A stretch of DNA of 9,026 nt from CAZFAP01 sp964516325 (GCA_964516325.1 CAZFAP010000192.1:1-9026); one strand, 5' to 3'. Positions 1-7,152 are shown, counted from the first letter of the stretch. The notes: generated by a model not told the origin, from the letters alone. Numbers and translations: made by a program.

Positions 1-189
1 GCTTGGTCTGGAACGAGGGGCTCGGCCTGTCTTGCGGCGGAGAGGCGAGCAGCGCCCCAGCCGGCCGTGCATATTTCGGACTTCGACACCCTCGCCCGCT
101 GGTGGACAACGGCCGCCCGGAGGCGGGTTGCCGCCTCTTCGGCCGTACTTCGCGCGCTCAACCGCTGGCGGGCGGGGGACGGTCTTTTT
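1..189. other. Intergenic DNA at window edge, no gene seen
   Basis: GC-rich stretch with open frames on the plus strand, but their translations are rich in Arg, Gly, Ser and Pro and show no domain, and no ribosome binding site precedes them. I read it as non-coding. Apart from the hairpin at 109-146 and a T5 run at 185-189, I see nothing in it. It could be the 3' flank of a gene lying left of the window. Confidence 0.5.
109..146. repeat. Two-tier inverted repeat (stem-loop)
   Basis: The outer arms ACGGCCG (109-115) and CGGCCGT (140-146) are perfect complements. The inner arms GAGGCGG (120-126) and CCGCCTC (131-137) are also perfect and enclose a GTTG loop. Small internal loops (116-119 and 138-139) separate the two stems. 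No T run follows directly; the nearest is T5 at 185-189, so a classical intrinsic terminator is doubtful. It could be a structured RNA element or the folded end of an upstream transcript. Confidence 0.55.
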
Positions 190-321
190 GACGGGATTTA
201 CAGGATCAACAGGATGGCAGATTAACCGCGGATGCACGCAGATATACACTTCTCACTCCATCTGCGTTCATCGGCGTCTATCTGCGGTTCCTGATCATCC
301 CGTCAATCCCGTTATCGTGTC
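190..321. repeat. Imperfect inverted repeat of short periodic modules
   Basis: The left arm (about 194-246) has GGAT at 194, 203 and 212 (9-bp period), then CGCGGAT/CGCAGAT at 227 and 237 (10-bp period). The right arm is the same text inverted: ATCTGCG, ATCGGCG, ATCTGCG at 260, 270 and 280 (exact 10-bp period), then ATC-type units at 297, 306 and 314. The whole is an imperfect palindrome of about 60 bp per arm. The phrases 'CGCAGATgAACGCAGAT' and 'ACAGGATcAACAGGAT' resemble intergenic repeats I have seen in many environmental bacterial genomes; that is recall, not a search. No transposase is nearby. Confidence 0.7.
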
Positions 322-361
322 CAACTTGTTCTCTGTGATCTCTGCGCTCTCCGCGGTGAAA
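293..361. repeat. Direct repeat copy 1 (GATCATCCCGTCAAT ... TCTCTG module)
   Basis: Starts with GATCATCCCGTCAAT and continues into three 9-bp units, TCTCTG, TCTCTG and TCTCCG, at 330, 339 and 348, ending in GCGGTGAA. A second, diverged copy in the same orientation lies at 529-599. Its first part overlaps the right arm of the 190-321 inverted repeat, so the modules are chained rather than being one fixed element. Confidence 0.65.
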
Positions 362-370
362 CGCTTCACG

Positions 371-437
371 TCTTTGCCTTTTGGCGAGAGAAGAGCCCCG
401 CCCTGGGCGGGGTCGCAAAGCCGCCAAGCACGCAAAG
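371..437. repeat. Inverted repeat around a GC palindrome
   Basis: CTTTGCCTTTTGGCG (372-386) is roughly the inverse of CGCCAAGCACGCAAAG (422-437). The right side consists of GCAAAG, GCCAAG, GCAAAG at 415, 423 and 432 (8- to 9-bp steps). Between the arms is a near-perfect palindrome, CCCCGCCC (396-403), T, GGGCGGGG (405-412). This is a further periodic module of the same mosaic. Confidence 0.55.
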
Positions 438-472
438 TTTGGACTGCTGAGGCTCGCCACAGCTTTCGACGC

Positions 473-504
473 GGGGAGCAAGCTCCCCCCGCCCCAAGGC
501 GGGG
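473..504. repeat. Two overlapping GC hairpins
   Basis: GGGGAGC (473-479) pairs perfectly with GCTCCCC (482-488) across an AA loop. CCCCGCC (487-493) pairs with GGCGGGG (498-504) across CCAA. They share bases 487-488, so only one can form fully at a time. The CCCCGCC/GGCGGGG arms echo the palindrome at 396-412. No T run follows. Confidence 0.5.
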
Positions 505-528
505 TAGCTGCGCTGCGGCACTCCAAGG

Positions 529-599
529 ATCATCCCGTCAATCTTGTTATCCCGTCGAATTTCTTCTTCTCTGCGTTCTGCGCGTTCTCGGCGGTTAAG
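529..599. repeat. Direct repeat copy 2 (GATCATCCCGTCAAT ... TTCTCTGCG module)
   Basis: Same order and orientation as 293-361: GATCATCCCGTCAAT, then a TTATCCCGTC-type unit, then TTCTCTGCG, TTCTGCGCG and TTCTCGGCG at 567, 576 and 585 (exact 9-bp period), ending in GCGGTTAAG. The copies differ at many positions, so this is a related module rather than a recent duplication. It ends about 40 bp before the gene 1 promoter. Confidence 0.65.
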
Positions 600-640
600 T
601 GCCGAAAGGTCAAGGTGCCCCTTTTTCGCGCTCAAACCTG

Positions 641-669
641 TTGACCAGCCATTTCCGATTAGCTATAAA
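641..669 (+). promoter_or_regulatory. Sigma70-type promoter for gene 1
   Basis: TTGACC (641-646) and TATAAA (664-669) are separated by exactly 17 bp, each matching the -35 and -10 consensus at five of six positions. Transcription would start near 676 and leave a leader of about 45 nt before the ATG at 722. This also argues against the upstream GTG at 599 as the start. The promoter sits just downstream of the repeat mosaic. Confidence 0.6.
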
Positions 670-721
670 GACGCTCAGAGATTTACTTGCGGCTGGGAAC
701 TTGCCAGCGGGGGGTTCAGTG

Positions 722-3427
722 ATGGCGATTCGACAATCGGGCTTTGTCTTGTCCCTCCTTCTTCTTTTCTCGCACTGCATTCAGGCGTCCGCTTCAGAAC
801 CCCCTACCCTCGGTCAGGCTCTGCAAGGGGCCACCCCCTCTTCCGGGCAGAGCGATGAGCCACGGTTTGAGTTCTGCGGCGAGTTCGATATTGGGCACGG
901 AGGGGCGTATGGGCTGGCTCTCAATCCCGACGCGTCTCGACTGTACGTCGTCGGGGAGTCGTCCTGGCTCGACATCCTCGACGTCACGGACCCGTCGGCA
1001 ATTCGCTCCCTCCCCCAGAAACAGTTTGCGGAAATGCCCTTCGGCGAAGACGGCAACTATGGCATCGCGTACGACCCGCACTTTCAGCGAGTGGTCGTCG
1101 GGGGCGGCTTCGGCACCAGAATCTATCTCATTGACGTGAGCGGCGACCAACTCCGCTTGCTCGATGCAGCATATCCGCCGCAGATTCAGTTCCCAAGCGT
1201 TCCGTTTCCCAAGCTGCGCACGACTCCCCCAATCTTCATCAAGGAGGGAACCTCCATCGCCGCCGCATTCAAGACGGGCGGGTTCGCCGACGACCCAGCA
1301 TCGGGTCAGAAGGTCTATTTCGGCGAAGGCGTTTACCTTCTCCCGATTGATCCCGAGAGCGAGGAACTGTCCGTCGCGGACGAGGGAATTGGCGGGACGG
1401 ACACCATCTACGGACAATTCTACGACGGCGTGCGAGACCTCCTTTGGTGTGGAGGCGAATACGGCGCCGAGGCAATCATAGATTTTTCCGGCATCCCGCT
1501 CGACAAATATCGCTACTGGTCGTTTCGCTCGGGCGAATGGCGCTCACGGGTTACGCCGGACGCCGTAACTCGCGACGGCAAGTGGCTTATCGAGCGGGTC
1601 GCATCGCTCCATCCTCCGGACCACTGGTTCATTCGTGTCCGCCAGATTGAGGCGGTTGACGCCTCGTACCTGCTCTGGAATGTCGAAATGCCCACTGATG
1701 GGGCAACCCCTCATCTTCTTGGCTCCCCGATCAATTGGAACGGCAATACCGAAGACCCCGGCAGCCGCATTTCCTCCGTGCCATTGCTGCCCGCCGTCCT
1801 GACCCACGACGAGACGCGCCTCATCACCGCCGAGGCTGGCGGGGACCAACTCCTCATCCTCGACCTGACCGACAAGACCGTCGAGCCACAATTACTCTTC
1901 GCCGAGAACCTGGGTGACACAGAGCAGATTCAGTCAATCAAAGCTCATCGCAACCGTTTCTACGTTGCCCTGAAGTCCGGCAAAGTCGTCGTGTACCGGT
2001 GGAATTTCGTTCAGAAGCCGGAGCCTCCGTCGAGCCTCACGGCGTCTGCTTCGCTTCTCGACCAGAGCATTGTCGTTTCCTGGAGTCCGCCCTCAACGGG
2101 GGTTACGCCAGCCGGATACAACGTCTATCGAAAAGCAGGATCGGCACCTTTCCAGAAAGTCGCCACAGTCGTTGGAACGTCGTGGACCGACGAGTGCACA
2201 ACAGAAGACATGGTGTACACTTATCTGGTCAGGTCCTTTGCTCCCGAATACGGCCCGGTCGAAAGCGACGATTCGCCTCAAGCCGAGGCAACCGCTCCGA
2301 CGAACATTCCTCCGGGAAGGATTCTTGGTCTCACCGGAGAACCAACCCTTGGCGCCGTTGCCCTGAACTGGAAAGGCAGTCCCGAAGCCGACGTCGTCGG
2401 CTACAATGTCTATCGAAGAACCGATGACGCTCCTTTTACCAGAATCACGCCTTCACCACTGTCCAAGCCCCTTTTCCTCGACGCCGATCTTGGCCCCGGG
2501 CAAGCCCATTCCTACTGTGTCACCGCCGTGGATTCGCATTTGGAGAGTCCCTTATGCGATTCGCTCACCCTGTTCCCCGCCGATCACACCCCGAATCTCC
2601 TGCTCAACCCCGGAGCGGAAGAGCAGTCTATGCGCCATTGGTCAACCGCAAGCACAACCTTCGTTCCCGACCCCGCCAACCGATTCTCCTTTGACAACGA
2701 CCTTTTCATCGCCGTCACGAATGGTTGGCATACCGAGGGGCAGTGGGCTTTCTCGGCAGACCAGACCGCCGGAAGATATGACCGCGAAACAGGCATGACC
2801 GTGGACGAGCCTTACTTCCTCGCCGCTTATCAGAAGCTGGACGTGTCCGCTTTCTCCGGCGCGATTGATTCCTCAGGCGCGGGGATCGCGGCGGAGTGGG
2901 GCGGGCAGGTGATCAGGGCGACCCAGAATCAATCCACCATCCCTTTCATTGCGATCGAATTTCTCGACGCGACGCAGGCTGTTCTCGAAAGACACGAGCT
3001 TTCTTCCGACACAGTGGGCGAGTGGGTCAAAGTGTCCTCGAAGAATGCCGTACCGCGTGGCACGAGGAGCATCAGGTTCTGGATGTTTGCATCCGACGCG
3101 AGCGCATCTCCCGCTAATGCCGCCTGGGACAACCTCGAGCTGGTTCTCCGCGAAGAACTGCCTCCGCAGCCCCTCACCGTCACCTTCGCCCTGCGCCCCT
3201 CCGGAGCATCTGTTTCCTTCGGCCCGACGGCCCCGGGCAGGTCATACCAGATCGAATACGCCGAGGCTCTCCCCGGGGAACCGTCCACGTGGAAACCCTG
3301 CGGTCCAGCTTTCTCGGGAAACGGTGGTTCTGTCGAGTGGCTTGACTCCCCCGACGAAAAAGTCAACCCAACCTATCCCCCCGTCGCCGACGCGAAACAG
3401 CGGTTCTACCGCGTCCGACAGCAATAA
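722..3427 (+). CDS. Exported beta-propeller / FnIII / jelly-roll-like surface protein
   Basis: I do not recognise a named gene. The product (901 residues from ATG 722) looks secreted. Residues 1-24 form a Sec signal peptide (hydrophobic FVLSLLLLF, likely cut after ASA); there is no lipobox, since His precedes the Cys. Residues 45-428 look like a beta-propeller: blade-like phrases include 'YGLALNPDASRLYVVG', 'YGIAYDPHFQRVVVGG', 'LTHDETRLITAEAGGDQ' and 'IKAHRNRFYVALKSGKV'. Two FnIII domains follow (about 434-527 and 530-617), each with GYNVYR (465-470 and 560-565). Residues 625-809 resemble a carbohydrate-binding jelly roll ('NLLLNPGAEE' to 'AAWDNLELVL'). The end (818-901) is a 'SYQIEYAEAL ... 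RFYRV' domain like that of gene 2. A GTG at 599 would add 41 residues, but it lies in repeat DNA upstream of the promoter. The RBS is only a G run (709-714). Inferred role: surface binding or adhesion. Confidence 0.85.
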   Translation: MAIRQSGFVLSLLLLFSHCIQASASEPPTLGQALQGATPSSGQSDEPRFEFCGEFDIGHGGAYGLALNPDASRLYVVGESSWLDILDVTDPSAIRSLPQKQFAEMPFGEDGNYGIAYDPHFQRVVVGGGFGTRIYLIDVSGDQLRLLDAAYPPQIQFPSVPFPKLRTTPPIFIKEGTSIAAAFKTGGFADDPASGQKVYFGEGVYLLPIDPESEELSVADEGIGGTDTIYGQFYDGVRDLLWCGGEYGAEAIIDFSGIPLDKYRYWSFRSGEWRSRVTPDAVTRDGKWLIERVASLHPPDHWFIRVRQIEAVDASYLLWNVEMPTDGATPHLLGSPINWNGNTEDPGSRISSVPLLPAVLTHDETRLITAEAGGDQLLILDLTDKTVEPQLLFAENLGDTEQIQSIKAHRNRFYVALKSGKVVVYRWNFVQKPEPPSSLTASASLLDQSIVVSWSPPSTGVTPAGYNVYRKAGSAPFQKVATVVGTSWTDECTTEDMVYTYLVRSFAPEYGPVESDDSPQAEATAPTNIPPGRILGLTGEPTLGAVALNWKGSPEADVVGYNVYRRTDDAPFTRITPSPLSKPLFLDADLGPGQAHSYCVTAVDSHLESPLCDSLTLFPADHTPNLLLNPGAEEQSMRHWSTASTTFVPDPANRFSFDNDLFIAVTNGWHTEGQWAFSADQTAGRYDRETGMTVDEPYFLAAYQKLDVSAFSGAIDSSGAGIAAEWGGQVIRATQNQSTIPFIAIEFLDATQAVLERHELSSDTVGEWVKVSSKNAVPRGTRSIRFWMFASDASASPANAAWDNLELVLREELPPQPLTVTFALRPSGASVSFGPTAPGRSYQIEYAEALPGEPSTWKPCGPAFSGNGGSVEWLDSPDEKVNPTYPPVADAKQRFYRVRQQ

Positions 3428-3445
3428 GTATGCTTGGCCCCCGTA

Positions 3446-3489
3446 CCGCATCGTGTGGCCGCCGCGGCCCCATGCGGCGAGCTGTTTTT
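3446..3489 (+). terminator. Terminator-like hairpin after gene 1
   Basis: CCGCAT (3446-3451) pairs with ATGCGG (3472-3477), with an inner GGCCG/CGGCC stem (3457-3461 and 3465-3469). An alternative stem, CGCCGC (3460-3465) with GCGGCG (3474-3479), is also possible. T5 follows at 3485-3489, 5-7 nt after the stem, which is slightly far for a classical intrinsic terminator. The position, 19 bp past the gene 1 stop and between convergent genes, fits termination. Confidence 0.45.
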
Positions 3490-3510
3490 CGACCGGTTAC
3501 CTCCCGGCAG

Positions 3511-3535
3511 GCCCGGGCTCCTTCACGCCCCGGGC
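3511..3535. repeat. Inverted repeat in the convergent gap
   Basis: GCCCGGG (3511-3517) and CCCGGGC (3529-3535) are perfect complements around an 11-nt loop. No T run follows on either strand. Lying between the two convergent stops, it may help end the gene 2 transcript, but that is a guess from position. Confidence 0.4.
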
Positions 3536-3592
3536 ACGAGTCTCTTGGTGCACCGCCTCTTCCCCGCAGTTGGTCTATCGCGCACAGGTCTC

Positions 3593-6500
3593 TTACTCAA
3601 TCTGGACTTTGTAGAACTTCCGACTTGGCGCCGCGCCGGCATCAGTCCACGTTGTCGTCTGCCCCTGGGAGGGTATGCTTTCCTCCTTCGTCCATTCGCC
3701 GCTCAATAAGTCAAGACAAGACCAGACGGTGTACGTGTCGCCTGTCCGGCTGTTCCACGTGAGCTGCGGCCCAGCTCCGGGGGGCATGGCCGCCTCCACG
3801 ATCTTGAATGGAAAGGAACCGAACTCGTGCGCCCCCATGTCCACCGTGAGAGAGACCTCGCCCCGCCATACCCTCGGATTCCCGTCCAAATCCAGCCCCT
3901 CCCACATCCATTCTTCGTTCTCACCCGCGTCAATACAGGGTGACTCAATCCCAAGCCGGTAGTCGTTGTCCTCCCAGGTTCGGGGGTCGTCATCCGGCCC
4001 GTCCGCGTCCAGAAATCCAGCCGAGGGCGGGGCAATGTTTCCCTCGCCTCCTCCAGACCAACTCTGAATGCAGGAGAAAGTCGGGAGAGGCGGATTGTGC
4101 TGCCATGGGTCGTAGCTCAATTGGGCGCCATCTTTCGACTCGTTTCCCCAGACGATGCAGTTGTGAATTATACCCACGAACCCGTAAAACCCGCCGCCTT
4201 CGTCGTCTGCCCGGTTGGCGACGATGGTGTTACTTTCGACCAGACCGCGGCAGTAACTTAGCCCGCCGCCGAAGGCTGAAACTTCACCAGCGAGCCCCCT
4301 CGCCACGTTGCCGCAGACGAGGTTATTGGATATGGTGCCGCGGCAGTCGTTCAATCCGCCGCCGCTGGCGCCGAACATGGCACTGGCACTTTCCGCAGAG
4401 TTGGCGGCTATGACGTTGCGGCGGATGGTTCCATTGCAGAACGACAGCCCACCCCCGTACTCGGCTGTGTTGAGAGAGATGGTGTTGCTCTCGATCAGGC
4501 CCTGGCATGAGGACAGCCCACCCCCGTGCCCTGCCTTGTTCTGCGAGACAGTATTTTCCTGCACGCTGCCGTCGCAGCCATAAAGTCCGCCCCCATCGCC
4601 ACGCGCCACGTTCTCGATTATCGTATTGCCGCGGATGGGGCCGTTGCACTCGTAGACGCCGCCGCCATGATCGGCCACGTTTCCTCTGACCACATTGGCC
4701 CGGATACTGCCGTCGCAATAAGCGAGCCCACCGCCCTCATCACGAGCGGAATTGCCAATTATGATATTACCCAAGACGGTCGCCTCGGTGTGAAGGTCTC
4801 TCGTCCCACCGGAGATTCCGCCGCCATCGCGCCCGTTGCCGTTCTGAATCGTCAGGCCGGCGAGGACGCACGCCTCGGTCTCTGTCCCGGAGAAGGTGAT
4901 CACGGAACCCGCGTTGCTGCCGTCAATGATTGTTCCTGCGACGACCGCCGGATCGGACGGATTCATGCTCCTGAGAATGACGTTTTTGCCGCAGAAACTT
5001 ATGTTCTCGAGGTATACTCCGGGCAAAAGGGCAATCGTGTCGCCATCCCCGGACTCTGCAAGGGCGGCCTGGACCGTCGGATACCAGGTTGCTTTGCTGA
5101 GGTTGTTGACGCGGGCTTCGGTCGCGCAGGTCGGGTCCCATGCGAAGCGGTATTCTGTCGCGTTGGAGATGCGGTCATTATCGGGGTCTTCGGCGGCATC
5201 CTTTTGGAGGCTGCCAAACCAGTGCATTTCCCACTCGTCGGGGAGGCCGTCTGCGTCCGTGTCGGGGGATTTGGGGGCGGCTTCGGGAGTATTCCCGTAA
5301 GCGCCCATGTTTATCCGTCCCCCGTTAGGCTCAGGCTCATTGGAGAAGGGAGAACCGGGATCGCCTGCGTCAATGCACGGCGACCAGGATCTGAGGTGGA
5401 AATCGCCGTTTTCCGCGTCAACGAAATATGGGTAGAAACCGATATTCCCCACCCCGCCGCCTGCCGATGCTTCAATGCACGAGTAGCTCGGCACGCTTGA
5501 GGACTCGATTTGCGGGCGACCCTTGTTCCCCCAGATGATGCAGTTGGTGATCGTGCCGAGGCACCGGGATAGCCCGCTGCCATGGTTGGCTGAGTTGCCA
5601 TATATTGTGCAGTTCTCAACTGTCCCATCGCAGCCCGCTAATGCGCCCCCCGCGTCGCCGGCCGAATTTCTGGCAATAACGTTGTTTCGGACAGAACCGT
5701 CGCAATTATCCAGGCCGCCGCCAATACCCCATGATCCAGTCGTTGAGTTCTCCGAGATAACGTTGTTCTGAATCACCCCTGCGCACCGAGATAGCCCGCC
5801 GCCGTATTGGTCTGCCATGTTCTTGGTTATCCGGTTGTTCTCGATGGTGCCGTCGCAGCTGTGCAAGCCCCCGCCGGAGCCGCTCCTTCCTTTCGCGACG
5901 TTCGCCACGATTACGTTGTTGCGAATCAAACCATCGCAATCGAAAAAGCCGCCTCCGTACGTTTCCGCGATATTTCCCGATATGGTGTTCCCCTCGATGC
6001 TCTTGTTACAAAAATAAAGTCCCCCGCCAGAATACGACGAGTTCTCGCGGATGGTGTTGGCTTCGATCGGTCCCTGGCAGCTGTGAAGTCCCCCGCCGAC
6101 GTTCCGTGCCTGGTTGCCGGCAATTAAATTGGCCCGGATGGTTCCACTGCACTCCTGCAGGCCCCCGCCGTTGCCTCCTGCCAAGTTGTCGCATATCGCG
6201 TTCTGTTCTATTGTGCCGCTACAAAGCGCCAGCCCCCCGCCATCGCCCGCAACATTGGAGGCGATGGTATTGTCCCGGACTGTGCCGGTGCACTGGTACA
6301 ACCCACCCCCCTGCTCTTCTCCAGTGTTCCAGGCGATGATGTTGTTCTGGACGGTCCCATTGCAGGCGTACAAGCCCCCTCCCCGTCGGGCGAAATTCTC
6401 GATGATTGTGTTACCCTCGATCATTCCCTTACAGTAGGCGAGCCCGCCGCCCCAGCCGGGCTCATGCAGCGGAACAACCGTCCCAGGACCATCTCCTGCC

Positions 6501-6994
6501 AGCCCTTGGAGACCAGCGCCGAAAAACCCGACGTTCGCCCTGATGACGTTGTTCTGTATCGTCGCACGCGTGCCCTGGCTCCAGTATCCGCCGCAGACCC
6601 CGCCGCCGAAATCAGCCCTGCCGTGCTGGATCGTAAACCCGGACAGGGTGCACCCTTCGCTTTCGCTTCCCGAGAAAGTGACGACCGGACCATTCCGGCC
6701 GCCGTCAATTACCGTACCTGCCACAACCTGAGGGTCCAAAGGATCGGTGCTGCGGAGGGTGATGTTCTTGCCGTTGAATTGGATGTTTTCCAGGTACGTG
6801 CCCTGAGCGACGATGACAGTGTCCCTATCCGATGCAGCGTCAATCCCTTCCTGAATCGTCTTGAACGCCGTCTCCAACGTTTTCCCGTCGCCGGAAGAGG
6901 GGACATTGACGTCCACGTACCATGTTGCAGCACCGGCAATGTGGCAGAAGGAAATGGAAAGGCCGATGCTGATTCTCCCCAGCATTTTCCCCAT
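3593..6994 (-). CDS. Exported double beta-helix repeat protein with cysteine ladder
   Basis: I do not recognise a named gene. The 1133-residue product begins at ATG 6994, preceded by a good Shine-Dalgarno (GGGAGGTG); an in-frame ATG at 7057 lacks one. Residues 1-23 are a signal peptide ending in AGAA. Right-handed parallel beta-helix 1 spans about 24-500, with 13 coils of the form GGGLxxCxGxIxxNxIxxNxA (182-490). A cap carries SYSCIE, CIDAGDP and GGRINMGAYGNTPEA (503-571). Residues 578-621 are a calcium-type linker (DTDADGLPDEWE, DPDNDRISNATEY). Beta-helix 2 spans about 630-950 with seven Cys coils, followed by a second cap (CIDAGENEE, VDMGAHEFG) and a C-terminal domain (1077-1133, 'GDTYTVWSCLDLLSGEW', WTDAG, FYKV). 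Such helices often bind or cleave polysaccharide; I see no lyase catalytic signature, so binding or structure is as likely. Confidence 0.88.
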   Translation of the reverse strand: MGKMLGRISIGLSISFCHIAGAATWYVDVNVPSSGDGKTLETAFKTIQEGIDAASDRDTVIVAQGTYLENIQFNGKNITLRSTDPLDPQVVAGTVIDGGRNGPVVTFSGSESEGCTLSGFTIQHGRADFGGGVCGGYWSQGTRATIQNNVIRANVGFFGAGLQGLAGDGPGTVVPLHEPGWGGGLAYCKGMIEGNTIIENFARRGGGLYACNGTVQNNIIAWNTGEEQGGGLYQCTGTVRDNTIASNVAGDGGGLALCSGTIEQNAICDNLAGGNGGGLQECSGTIRANLIAGNQARNVGGGLHSCQGPIEANTIRENSSYSGGGLYFCNKSIEGNTISGNIAETYGGGFFDCDGLIRNNVIVANVAKGRSGSGGGLHSCDGTIENNRITKNMADQYGGGLSRCAGVIQNNVISENSTTGSWGIGGGLDNCDGSVRNNVIARNSAGDAGGALAGCDGTVENCTIYGNSANHGSGLSRCLGTITNCIIWGNKGRPQIESSSVPSYSCIEASAGGGVGNIGFYPYFVDAENGDFHLRSWSPCIDAGDPGSPFSNEPEPNGGRINMGAYGNTPEAAPKSPDTDADGLPDEWEMHWFGSLQKDAAEDPDNDRISNATEYRFAWDPTCATEARVNNLSKATWYPTVQAALAESGDGDTIALLPGVYLENISFCGKNVILRSMNPSDPAVVAGTIIDGSNAGSVITFSGTETEACVLAGLTIQNGNGRDGGGISGGTRDLHTEATVLGNIIIGNSARDEGGGLAYCDGSIRANVVRGNVADHGGGVYECNGPIRGNTIIENVARGDGGGLYGCDGSVQENTVSQNKAGHGGGLSSCQGLIESNTISLNTAEYGGGLSFCNGTIRRNVIAANSAESASAMFGASGGGLNDCRGTISNNLVCGNVARGLAGEVSAFGGGLSYCRGLVESNTIVANRADDEGGGFYGFVGIIHNCIVWGNESKDGAQLSYDPWQHNPPLPTFSCIQSWSGGGEGNIAPPSAGFLDADGPDDDPRTWEDNDYRLGIESPCIDAGENEEWMWEGLDLDGNPRVWRGEVSLTVDMGAHEFGSFPFKIVEAAMPPGAGPQLTWNSRTGDTYTVWSCLDLLSGEWTKEESIPSQGQTTTWTDAGAAPSRKFYKVQIE
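4145..4735 (-). repeat. Coding tandem repeat, beta-helix block 2
   Basis: Diverged in-frame repeats of about 69-72 bp, two of them stretched to about 93 bp, encode coils with cysteines at residues 760, 783, 807, 830, 853, 884 and 915. The last coil has Phe939 where the Cys would be (GGGFYGF). On the plus strand the pattern appears as recurring 'CCGCC(G/C)CC' clusters. This is protein repeat structure, not a CRISPR or satellite. Confidence 0.8.
5525..6451 (-). repeat. Coding tandem repeat, beta-helix block 1
   Basis: Thirteen in-frame repeats, mostly 69-72 bp, encode GGGLxxCxGxIxxNxIxxNxA coils. The cysteines are at residues 188, 211, 235, 258, 282, 306, 329, 353, 380, 404, 431, 455 and 478, so the spacing is 23 or 24 except for two 27-residue coils that carry short loop insertions. 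Copies are diverged at DNA level, indicating old repeats under selection rather than fresh expansion. Confidence 0.82.
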
Positions 6995-7000
6995 GTCGGC

Positions 7001-7009
7001 ACCTCCCTC
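7001..7009 (-). promoter_or_regulatory. Ribosome binding site of gene 2
   Basis: On the minus strand this reads GAGGGAGGT, six bases before ATG 6994. It is the best Shine-Dalgarno in the area and decides the start over the in-frame ATG at 7057. No convincing -35/-10 pair was found for gene 2; the nearest is a lone TACAAT (minus strand, 7090-7085). Confidence 0.7.
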
Positions 7010-7134
7010 AGAGTGCTGTGCTCGATTTGCACTCCACGCACCGAACCATTCAGGCACCGGTGTAAAAAGGCGACTACTGCGGAGATTGTACAGCGCCGCA
7101 CCCCAAAAATCCTCTGAAACCTTACCGTCGTGGC

Positions 7135-7151
7135 AATGCCTCAGTTATGGG
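7135..7151 (-). promoter_or_regulatory. Motif copy 3, CCC-N3-ACTGAGGCATT, facing gene 2
   Basis: On the minus strand this reads CCC-ATA-ACTGAGGCATT. The 11-bp core is identical to the core at 7341-7351, and the CCC lies at the same 3-bp distance. It points toward gene 2, about 140 bp upstream of its start codon. Candidate operator or activator site; function is inferred from recurrence only. Confidence 0.45.
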
Positions 7152-7152
7152 C

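Noticed and set aside
32..598. 188-codon plus-strand open frame
   Set aside because: It crosses hairpins and repeat modules, lacks a ribosome binding site, and has no protein-like pattern.
278..635. Minus-strand open frames with 'NRRERAERREEE' and 'HRGERRDHREQ'
   Set aside because: These are translations of the 9-bp repeat modules, which keep frame because 9 is a multiple of three. They look like the spurious small proteins such repeats often produce.
599..721. GTG at 599 as start of gene 1, adding 41 residues
   Set aside because: The GTG lies in repeat DNA, has no Shine-Dalgarno, and is upstream of the near-consensus promoter at 641-669. The ATG at 722 begins a textbook signal peptide.
722..790. 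Lipoprotein signal in gene 1 (FSHC)
   Set aside because: His stands just before the Cys, where a lipobox needs Gly, Ala or Ser; the ASA cleavage site three to five residues on is a better reading.
794..1417. 207-codon minus-strand open frame
   Set aside because: It lies antisense within gene 1, whose frame carries the signal peptide and propeller motifs.
4526..5500. 324-codon plus-strand open frame
   Set aside because: It is antisense to the beta-helix gene; the opposite frame has clear repeats, caps and domains, and this one does not.
4145..6451. CRISPR-like or satellite array, from the regular 69-72-bp period
   Set aside because: The period is protein coil repeats in frame; copies are diverged at DNA level and there are no constant repeats with unique spacers.
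6995..7057. ATG at 7057 as start of gene 2, adding 21 residues
   Set aside because: It would bury the signal peptide behind 21 residues and has no good ribosome binding site, whereas GAGGGAGGT precedes 6994.
7085..7090. TACAAT on the minus strand as the gene 2 -10 box
   Set aside because: No acceptable -35 hexamer lies 16-18 bp upstream, so I did not list it as a promoter.
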